Assembly (NCBI GenBank): GCA_002293365.1
Contig: DBDD01000069.1
Location: forward strand, 4,507 to 16,292
Direction: 5' to 3'
Source of the DNA: Christensenella sp. UBA941
Lineage (GTDB): Bacteria; Bacillota; Clostridia; Christensenellales; UBA941
Length of the DNA: 11,786 bases
The notes beneath the pieces were generated by a model, which saw nothing but the letters and a program-made list of their open reading frames with translations, did no database searches and was not told the DNA's origin. The first letter of the stretch is position 1; each line of letters opens with the position of its first letter. The translations under genes were made by a program, and so were the position numbers. This document shows, in pieces, positions 7,128 through 11,786 of the stretch.

Positions 7128-7199
7128 TCAAAAGCAAAGTGGCTAATAAATGTCCATGTCAGCGAAATGGATTGCTTTAATTTTCATGCTTGCTTTTAT
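7128..7199. promoter_or_regulatory. Candidate AraC-regulator binding sites (TTGCTTT repeats)
   Basis: Two direct repeats, TTGCTTTAAT (7172-7181) and TTGCTTTTAT (7190-7199), match at 9 of 10 positions and start 18 bases apart. A third copy in opposite orientation (TTGCTTTTGA on the minus strand, 7128-7137) lies nearer the regulator gene. Paired direct repeats ending near a promoter's -35 position are the usual AraC-family arrangement. Binding by this regulator is inference. Confidence 0.4.
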
Positions 7200-7207
7200 A
7201 AGCTTAA

Positions 7208-7224
7208 TATAATTATTGTATAAT
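7208..7224 (+). promoter_or_regulatory. Possible activator-dependent promoter of the hydrolase gene
   Basis: Two perfect TATAAT hexamers occur, at 7208-7213 and 7219-7224, but neither has a good TTGACA-like element 16-18 bases upstream. The second TTGCTTT repeat ends 19 bases before the second hexamer, where an activator would replace -35 contacts. The predicted leader is about 125 bases. Confidence 0.4.
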
Positions 7225-7279
7225 TGCAAACAGATTCCATATTATTTTTTGAACACTATTTCACCTTTGATCAGAGGAT

Positions 7280-7336
7280 ATGACCAAAAGACTGCGGCGC
7301 TCGCGACGCCGGCAGGCGAAAAAGACGTACAATTAA
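7280..7336 (+). CDS. Possible 18-residue arginine-rich leader peptide
   Basis: A short open frame, MTKRLRRSRRRQAKKTYN, lies in the leader of the hydrolase mRNA and ends 18 bases before the hydrolase start. AGAGG (7273-7277) precedes its ATG, but the spacing of 2 bases is poor. Eleven of the 18 residues are Arg or Lys, including five CG-type Arg codons in two runs. It overlaps a possible hairpin, CGGCG-CTCGCGA-CGCCG (7295-7311). It may be a translated leader that affects hydrolase expression, or chance. Confidence 0.25.
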   Translation: MTKRLRRSRRRQAKKTYN

Positions 7337-7354
7337 GAAAGGGAGGATGGGATA

Positions 7355-9502
7355 GTGAAAATCAAGGGATTCACGTTTAAGACAAGAGAGGGCAGTATAA
7401 GGATTTTTGTTCTATTTCTATGCTTAATGCTACTCTTTAGTCTGGCGTCCAACATGCTTTCGACCGGCTTTTATAAAGTCGAGCGTAGCAGGGTGGTGTT
7501 CGATGTCCGCGGGGCGGATCTTTCTGTTGAAATCTGGCGGCCATACAATATATCGCCTGATATGAAGCTGCCTGCCGTAATGGTTAGCCACGGCGGCTCC
7601 GAGATGGCAAGCTGTACGAGTATATACGCTTGGGAGCTAGCGAGGCGCGGCTTCGTTGTCATCAACGAGAACATGAACGGCGCCGCCACCAACGAGCAGC
7701 CGGACTTTGACGAGGCCGGGCTTGGGCAAGGCACCTACTCCCGCGCGAGCACGGGAGGTCATCTTGACATTTTGAACTATGTTAAAACCATAACCTATGT
7801 AGACCCGACGAGGATAGGGATGTGGGGTCACTCTCAGGGCGGCGGCACGCAGGCATCGTCGCTCATGCACGATCAGCAGTATTACACGCTGAACGACCGG
7901 ATGCTCAATATTCTCAATGAAGAATACGGCATTCAGATAAGCGCGGAGCAGGTCACGGAAAACGCGGACGACATTGCCGCCGCAAATCTGACGGAGCTCC
8001 AGCTTGGCGAATACAACCAAAAGAAGGTTGAACAGCAGGCGATAGTCGACCGCTATGTCCACTTTGCCCGCTCCGCCAGGACGGACGTCGATGCGACAGT
8101 AGCCGGCCATGAAGTTAAGCGCGATTATAATATGAACATGATGTTCAGCATAGGCGCTCACGAGGATGTCGGCATACCGGATCCTGCATACGCGGAAAGG
8201 TATCAAACATCGCTCCGCACCACGGACGCGCTTGTCAACTTCGGCATATACTCCGTACCGGACAATTCGATGGATCCAAACGTGCAGACGAAGTTCATCG
8301 GCAACCTCTGGGAAACCAACGTACAGAACTCTCCCGAGCTTAAAGCGGCCATAGAAAGCAACTCGGCCCGCTTCTATGTGATACCCCAGACGATACACAA
8401 CGGCTGGCTGTGGGCGCATTCCGCCATATCCCCGTCCATAGAAGTCATCACCCAGACTCTGCAATACAATAACGGCGACCTGAGCAACCCGAACACAGTC
8501 CCGATAAACACGAAGGATTTGAGCGTCGGCTACGCCACTCTGGTGTTCACCACGCTCGCTTTCTTCACGCTCATTGTCATGCTCGCGGCGCTCGCCTCCA
8601 TACTCGTCAAGAGCAAATTCTTTGCCATGGCCGCCTCCGATTGCGCTCCGGCCAGAATGCCTGTAAAAGGCAAGGATTTCTGGATCTGGGTCGTCGCGAC
8701 CGCGCTGGTCGGCTTCATAGGCATGTGGTGTCTATCCCAGAATAACTTCGGATTCTCGACATCAATTGGGACGATGACGAAGGCGTTGCCTTGGGAGCCG
8801 GCGCAGGTGAAGGCGTATTTCCAAGTCATAGGCCTAAGCGTATCGGGCATATTGATATTCCTTTTGCTCAACAAGGTGCTTTTCAAGAAGAGCGCCGCTA
8901 CCGAGCCGCGCCTCGCCACTTTAGCAGAGCTCAATGTTAAGTGCGGCTGGAAGCGCTTCTTTAAGACCTTGCTGGTCGGCGTGATACTCTTCGCCGCCGC
9001 CTATCTGAGCGCGTATTTCATCGACGTGTTCTTTGATACCCGCTTCCTGCATGTTGACGGCTCATACGAGGTTATGGCGCCGCAGAACTTCGGCAGAATG
9101 TTCCGCTACTTCGTGCTGTTCCTCCCGTTCTGCGGAATAATCAGCACGCTGAACAATATGGTGACAATAAAGGGCGTAAGCGGCTGGAAGGACACCGCAA
9201 TAAACATCATCGTCACCACTCTGGGCATGATACTCTTCATGGGCATTGGCTTCGCCGTAACCTACAGCACCCCCGGACATGAGGAGATATTCCGCATACA
9301 CGCCATGCTTTCGTCGATATTCATCGTACCCGCGTGCAACTACATGTACCGGCAGATGTATAAGATCACAGGCAGCGTTTGGGCGGGCGCGATCCTTGTC
9401 GCCATATTCCTCGCGTGGAGATGCGCGGGCTACCTTTGCCAGAGGTTCATGTGGTATGGCAACAATGAAATCGAGGCGTTCTGGGGCATACCTGTGATAT
9501 AA
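7355..9502 (+). CDS. Membrane-anchored alpha/beta hydrolase fused to a polytopic membrane domain
   Basis: The 715-residue protein has an N-terminal membrane anchor (about 16-36), an alpha/beta-hydrolase domain probably facing outward (about 45-375), and a C-terminal domain with about seven further membrane helices (near 392-418, 442-460, 487-508, 537-557, 583-600, 617-637 and 673-693). The nucleophile elbow is GHSQGG (158-163, Ser160); HGG (79-81) is a likely oxyanion-hole motif. D271 or D274-D276 near IGAHEDVGIPDP, and His348 in QTIHNGW, are possible triad partners. A long helical insert lies at about 175-235. The substrate is unknown; peptidase, esterase or acyltransferase activity are all possible. 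GTG at 7355 follows GGGAGG (7341-7346) by 8 bases. It is divergent from the AraC gene. ATA and AGG codons are more common than in the neighbouring flippase. Confidence 0.85.
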   Translation: MKIKGFTFKTREGSIRIFVLFLCLMLLFSLASNMLSTGFYKVERSRVVFDVRGADLSVEIWRPYNISPDMKLPAVMVSHGGSEMASCTSIYAWELARRGFVVINENMNGAATNEQPDFDEAGLGQGTYSRASTGGHLDILNYVKTITYVDPTRIGMWGHSQGGGTQASSLMHDQQYYTLNDRMLNILNEEYGIQISAEQVTENADDIAAANLTELQLGEYNQKKVEQQAIVDRYVHFARSARTDVDATVAGHEVKRDYNMNMMFSIGAHEDVGIPDPAYAERYQTSLRTTDALVNFGIYSVPDNSMDPNVQTKFIGNLWETNVQNSPELKAAIESNSARFYVIPQTIHNGWLWAHSAISPSIEVITQTLQYNNGDLSNPNTVPINTKDLSVGYATLVFTTLAFFTLIVMLAALASILVKSKFFAMAASDCAPARMPVKGKDFWIWVVATALVGFIGMWCLSQNNFGFSTSIGTMTKALPWEPAQVKAYFQVIGLSVSGILIFLLLNKVLFKKSAATEPRLATLAELNVKCGWKRFFKTLLVGVILFAAAYLSAYFIDVFFDTRFLHVDGSYEVMAPQNFGRMFRYFVLFLPFCGIISTLNNMVTIKGVSGWKDTAINIIVTTLGMILFMGIGFAVTYSTPGHEEIFRIHAMLSSIFIVPACNYMYRQMYKITGSVWAGAILVAIFLAWRCAGYLCQRFMWYGNNEIEAFWGIPVI

Positions 9503-9558
9503 GCAAAAGAATTGCTTATAAGCCGCTATAACTATGTTAAACTGTTGTTTATCAACAG
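9498..9558. repeat. Two inverted repeats between hydrolase and lipoprotein genes
   Basis: TATAAGCAA (9498-9506) pairs with TTGCTTATA (9512-9520) around AAGAA and includes the hydrolase stop codon. CTGTTG (9542-9547) pairs with CAACAG (9553-9558) around TTTAT. Neither has a T-run, so they are not ordinary terminators; they may set the ratio of the two products or stabilise the mRNA. The first contains TTGCTTATAAGC, close to TTGCTTTTATAAGC at 7190-7203 in the regulator-hydrolase gap. Confidence 0.45.
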
Positions 9559-9583
9559 ATCATAAACATAAAGGGAGGCAGTC

Positions 9584-9703
9584 ATGAAAAGAATAATCGC
9601 GGGAGTTCTATTACTTGTGAGCCTGCTCGCTTTCGGCAGCGGCTGCGAAAACCCCAATGCGTCCCCGACGGATAAAGTCGGCGGGTATCACACAACGAAG
9701 TAG
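9584..9703 (+). CDS. Small predicted lipoprotein, 39 residues
   Basis: This short gene is well marked by AAGGGAGG (9571-9578) 5 bases before its ATG. The product has a lipoprotein-type signal peptide: a KR N-terminus, a hydrophobic run IIAGVLLLVSLLAFG, then SGC with Cys21 as the likely lipidated residue. The box (GSG-C) lacks the usual Leu at -3, so processing is not certain. After Cys21 only 18 residues remain (ENPNASPTD...YHTTK), giving a tiny envelope-tethered peptide. It follows the hydrolase by 81 bases on the same strand and is followed by a strong hairpin, so it probably belongs to the same module. Function unknown; it could be a partner, a substrate or a secreted peptide. I do not recognise a family. 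Confidence 0.6.
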   Translation: MKRIIAGVLLLVSLLAFGSGCENPNASPTDKVGGYHTTK

Positions 9704-9715
9704 TACTACTAGCGC

Positions 9716-9745
9716 AATCCCCGGGCTTTATTCAGCCCGGGGATT
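9716..9745 (+). terminator. Strong hairpin, probable terminator after the lipoprotein gene
   Basis: AATCCCCGGGCT (9716-9727) and AGCCCGGGGATT (9734-9745) form a perfect 12-base-pair GC-rich stem around a 6-base loop. The T-run after it is short (ATTTAA), so it is a weak match to the classic intrinsic terminator. Its position between converging genes supports a terminator role. Confidence 0.6.
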
Positions 9746-9755
9746 TAACCACCAG

Positions 9756-9790
9756 AAAAGGGCTCCTTGTATTACGAGCAAGGGGCCTTA
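9756..9790 (-). terminator. Intrinsic terminator of spoVT
   Basis: On the minus strand, just after the spoVT stop, AAGGCCCCTTG and CAAGGAGCCCTT form a stem of about 10 pairs with one bulge and one mismatch around a 9-base loop, followed by TTTTC. This is a standard position and form for ending the spoVT transcript. Confidence 0.6.
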
Positions 9791-9797
9791 AGGAGGT

Positions 9798-10355
9798 TTA
9801 CTGCTCCATCTGCTTCCCAACGAACCCGGCAGCCGTCTCCGCAACCTTCAGCTCCATCTGCGCCATGCGCGCGTTCGCTTCCTTAGAAAGCAATACAACG
9901 GCTCCTATGACGTCTCCCTCCGATATGATGGGGATGATGGTTTCAGCGGTATAGTTAGCGTTCTCGTCCTCGTCATTCGTTATCGGATAGAACTTCCCGC
10001 CGTCTGCGCGGCTCGCCTGTATCTTGTCCCGGTTCTTCATGATCTGTTCGAGCTCTTCGCTGATGGCCTTGTCCAAGAGCTCGCGCCTACCCGCACCAGA
10101 TACTGCTATAACCGTATCCTTGTCGCAGATACATGCTATATGCCCAAGAGACTGGTAGAGCGATTCTACATATTCCTTCGAAAAATCCCCCAATTCCCCA
10201 ATAGGAGAATATTTTTTCAGGATAACTTCGCCTTCTCGATCTGTGAAGATTTCGAGAGGGTCGCCTTCTCTTATGCGAAGTGTTCTTCTTATCTCCTTGG
10301 GTATAACCACACGGCCCAATTCATCGATTCTGCGAACGATACCAGTTGCTTTCAA
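9798..10355 (-). CDS. spoVT: Stage V sporulation protein T (AbrB/GAF transcription regulator)
   Basis: SpoVT is a forespore regulator in endospore formers that tunes the sigma-G regulon and affects spore resistance and germination. The 185-residue protein has an AbrB-type swapped-hairpin DNA-binding domain (about 1-50: MKATGIVRRIDELGRVVIPK then EIRRTLRIREGDPLEIF) and a C-terminal GAF-like domain (about 56-180) ending VAETAAGFVGKQMEQ, very close to the B. subtilis protein as I remember it. The start is a TTG (10353-10355), 9 bases after AAGGAGGT; this yields the canonical MKATG N-terminus. It is a single gene with its own terminator. In B. subtilis it directly precedes the yabM flippase, which here begins about 4 kb further along. 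Confidence 0.96.
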   Translation of the reverse strand: MKATGIVRRIDELGRVVIPKEIRRTLRIREGDPLEIFTDREGEVILKKYSPIGELGDFSKEYVESLYQSLGHIACICDKDTVIAVSGAGRRELLDKAISEELEQIMKNRDKIQASRADGGKFYPITNDEDENANYTAETIIPIISEGDVIGAVVLLSKEANARMAQMELKVAETAAGFVGKQMEQ

Positions 10356-10387
10356 ATTCGTTCGACCTCCTTCATGTTGTCCAAAGC

Positions 10388-10417
10388 ATTATGTTTATTA
10401 TTTGACGAATCTCCCAA
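10388..10417 (-). promoter_or_regulatory. Possible proximal promoter of spoVT
   Basis: On the minus strand TTGGGA (10412-10417) lies 18 bases before CATAAT (10388-10393), giving a leader of about 26 bases. This looks vegetative. The -10 region CATAATG also partly resembles a sigma-G -10 (CATNNTA), but I find no matching sigma-G -35, so sigma-G control cannot be read from the sequence. Confidence 0.3.
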
Positions 10418-10481
10418 TTTATTCGCGCGCAACCATCCTATCGGAGCTAAAATTCATAAAAAAGCCTTTGGATATCACCTC

Positions 10482-10511
10482 ATTATGGCTAGCTTGCCAA
10501 AATTTCGTCAA
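10482..10511 (-). promoter_or_regulatory. Possible distal promoter of spoVT
   Basis: On the minus strand TTGACG (10506-10511) lies 18 bases before CATAAT (10482-10487), 5 of 6 matches in each. The -35 begins within the T-rich tail of the preceding terminator. It would give a leader of about 120 bases to spoVT. That leader holds a possible 12-codon frame with no strong ribosome site. Confidence 0.4.
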
Positions 10512-10541
10512 AAATAACGGCTGGCTTTATATTAGCCGCCG
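10510..10541 (-). terminator. Intrinsic terminator of the PII-like/DUF697-like operon
   Basis: On the minus strand CGGCGGCT (10534-10541) pairs with AGCCAGCCG (10518-10526), 8 base pairs with one bulged A, around a 7-base loop, followed by TTATTTTTG. It lies 27 bases after the DUF697-like stop and separates that pair from spoVT. Confidence 0.7.
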
Positions 10542-10567
10542 ATATTTATATTATTGTTGTGCGTAGC

Positions 10568-11065
10568 TTAGGCTTCCGACAACAGCATCGAGAATACGTC
10601 GTAGTCGGGCTGTTTAAATGTTATCGCGTCGCTCTGAGGGAATCGAGTTCGGATTTTACGCGCAAGCACGCTCATATCGTCGCCGTCAAATCCCTCGCCG
10701 CGCTTGGCGAGCATGGCAAACAATATTCCTAGCCTCCAAGTCATCGTCTTGGCGCAGATAACGTTAAAATAGATGCCTATCAGCGGAATTTGACCTAATA
10801 CCTTATCGGCGACGAGGTCGAAAAGTATCTCGCTCGAAATACTCGTCAGAATCGGCTTAATAACGTCGGTAGTAACCGGCCCGTAGCCCTTAAGCGCGCG
10901 GATTTCGTTTAGCATCGCGCCGTAATGCGTAAAAACGGTCGCCCCATCCGCTATAAGAGTAAAAGGGAAACCGACGAGCCCCGTCAGCCCTTGGATGAGC
11001 GTGTTTGAGTTGGCCTTTTCTTCGATTAGCTTATATACGGCCGAAGCAAATTGCTCGTTTTCCAT
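10568..11065 (-). CDS. DUF697/YcjF-like hydrophobic protein, function unknown
   Basis: The 165-residue protein has two hydrophobic stretches, GLTGLVGFPFTLIADGATVF (26-45) and an LGQIPLIGIYFNVICAKT block (90-107) followed by RLGILFAML (111-119). It also has conserved-looking helix content between them. The pattern resembles the DUF697/YcjF C-terminal domain, but without its GTPase partner; the family match is by eye and tentative. The frame extends to an ATG at 11110, but that would overlap the upstream PII-like gene by 41 bases. The ATG at 11063-11065, 4 bases after that gene's stop and behind GAGG, is the better start. The tight spacing implies co-translation with the PII-like protein, whose target it might be. 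Confidence 0.6.
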   Translation of the reverse strand: MENEQFASAVYKLIEEKANSNTLIQGLTGLVGFPFTLIADGATVFTHYGAMLNEIRALKGYGPVTTDVIKPILTSISSEILFDLVADKVLGQIPLIGIYFNVICAKTMTWRLGILFAMLAKRGEGFDGDDMSVLARKIRTRFPQSDAITFKQPDYDVFSMLLSEA

Positions 11066-11069
11066 ATTA

Positions 11070-11783
11070 TTAGGCCTCGTCTTTCTGATTGATTGCCTCC
11101 GAAAGGCCATACACGCCGTCGACAGGCAGCGATATCGTTATACCTTGCGCGTCTGTCTTTGCTCCGCAACGTTGCGAAATAGCTTTCATTATTTCGTTGC
11201 GTTCCTTCCGAGGCGCAAGAATCATGACGATTTCCTTTTCGGCCTGCGCGCATATTCCTAAAAAGCGGCTCGGCCCGTCGTGCCCCGTATGCTTCGCATG
11301 GATAATCGTACCGCCGCTCGCGCCGGCGGAGCGCGCCGCTTCCATTAAGTCGTCGCTATAGCCGCGGTTTATAACCGCCATTATTAAATCGTGCGTCAGT
11401 TCATTTTTGACTGCGGGCGTTTCCATCTCGTTGTCCCCCATTTCTTTCCCAAAAGCCTCAAGCATACGGTGTAAAGCCATCCCGGCGCCCGAAATAGGTA
11501 CGGAAAAAGCGATTCCTTTGCCTTTCCCTTTGAGGCTCATCGCTTCGGCAAGCTCCATAAGCAACCTTTTTGCGTCTGTTGCTAAGGTCATGCAAAATGA
11601 AACGAATTTATCCGTGCTTCCCAAGCCGAACATATCCAGAATATCTGAATTCGCCGTACCTTCAGCCTTGCATTGATAGTGCAAAAGCACATCGCGCCGG
11701 AGTAACTCGACGACTATATCCGCCTTACTCCAGTCGCTGATAGCCACAAGCAGCTTGAGATGCGGCCCGGCCGCTTCAATCAT
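11070..11783 (-). CDS. Tandem P-II-like (GlnB-fold) regulatory protein, possibly 5'-truncated
   Basis: PII proteins are small ligand-sensing trimers, usually about 112 residues. This one, at least 237 residues, appears to hold two PII-like domains: domain one (about 8-105) with HLKLLVAISDWSKADIVVEL, then EGTANSDILDMFGLGSTDKF and KGKGIAFSVPISGAGM; domain two (about 128-230) with LTHDLIMAVINRGYSDDLME, GASGGTIIHAKHTG, FLGICAQAEKEIVMILAP and GITISLPVDGVYGL. The canonical uridylylated T-loop tyrosine context of GlnB is not seen, so classic nitrogen control is doubtful. Similar proteins are annotated as P-II family nitrogen regulators in Clostridia. The ATG at 11781-11783 is plausible, but the frame is open to the window edge and the ribosome site is outside it, so a longer N-terminus cannot be excluded. 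Confidence 0.75.
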   Translation of the reverse strand: MIEAAGPHLKLLVAISDWSKADIVVELLRRDVLLHYQCKAEGTANSDILDMFGLGSTDKFVSFCMTLATDAKRLLMELAEAMSLKGKGKGIAFSVPISGAGMALHRMLEAFGKEMGDNEMETPAVKNELTHDLIMAVINRGYSDDLMEAARSAGASGGTIIHAKHTGHDGPSRFLGICAQAEKEIVMILAPRKERNEIMKAISQRCGAKTDAQGITISLPVDGVYGLSEAINQKDEA

Positions 11784-11786
11784 TGC

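Noticed and set aside
7637..8464. Long open frame (275 codons) on the minus strand inside the hydrolase gene
   Set aside because: It is antisense to a clear, motif-bearing gene, has no ribosome site or recognisable domain, and its Arg/Val/Tyr-rich composition is typical of a shadow frame of GC-rich coding DNA.
10388..10420. Sigma-G promoter before spoVT
   Set aside because: SpoVT is sigma-G dependent in B. subtilis, but here only a CATAATG -10-like element is seen without a GNATR-like -35 at 17-18 bases, so it was not called.
10417..10457. 12-codon frame (MNFSSDRMVARE) in the spoVT leader
   Set aside because: It is too short, has only a weak AAAGG upstream and no composition suggestive of an attenuator.
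10996..11110. Extended start at 11110 for the DUF697-like gene
   Set aside because: It adds a basic stretch that overlaps the upstream PII-like gene by 41 bases; the internal ATG at 11065 has better spacing and a plausible ribosome site.

Overview
The window looks like a chromosomal segment of an endospore-forming Bacillota, most likely class Clostridia. The main evidence is a nearly textbook SpoVT, a SpoVB/YabM-type lipid flippase, a fused tetrapyrrole-methylase/MazG protein (YabN type), strong AGGAGG-type ribosome sites with frequent GTG and TTG starts, and a YjfB-like motility protein behind a sigma-28-type promoter. No rRNA, tRNA, CRISPR array, transposase or phage gene was seen.

Layout, left to right. 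Positions 1-55 hold a minus-strand promoter with a palindromic operator for a gene lying off the left edge. Positions 56-2309 hold nadK and the methylase-MazG fusion (minus, 7 bases apart). Positions 2310-2514 hold four hairpin repeats of one family, arranged as two nested inverted pairs; the outermost copy supplies the stop codon of the neighbouring gene. Positions 2515-5851 are a tightly coupled minus-strand operon: SpoVB/YabM flippase, a PhzF-family protein and an alpha-alpha-toroid (prenyltransferase-like) protein. Positions 5852-6211 hold divergent promoters and the small plus-strand yjfB-like gene. Positions 6236-9703 form a self-contained module: an AraC regulator (minus) divergent from a large membrane-fused alpha/beta hydrolase and a 39-residue lipoprotein not called by length-limited ORF finding. 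Positions 9716-9790 hold two terminator hairpins. Positions 9798-10355 are spoVT (minus), with possible promoters upstream. Positions 10510-11783 are a minus-strand pair, a tandem-PII-domain protein and a DUF697-like protein, ended by a terminator.

From memory, spoVT, the yabM flippase and yabN/mazG are consecutive in Bacillus subtilis, and similar orders are common in Clostridia. Here the same order and strand are kept, but the yjfB/AraC/hydrolase/lipoprotein block sits between spoVT and the flippase, and phzF, the toroid gene and the repeats sit between the flippase and mazG. The window therefore looks like a conserved sporulation/cell-envelope locus that has taken in accessory cargo. The AraC-hydrolase-lipoprotein block uses ATA and AGG codons more freely than the flippase, which is consistent with a separate origin but does not prove it.

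No wholly new system can be proven here. The best candidates for new biology are the AraC-controlled membrane hydrolase with its tiny lipoprotein, the tandem-PII/DUF697 pair, and the nested REP-like repeats.
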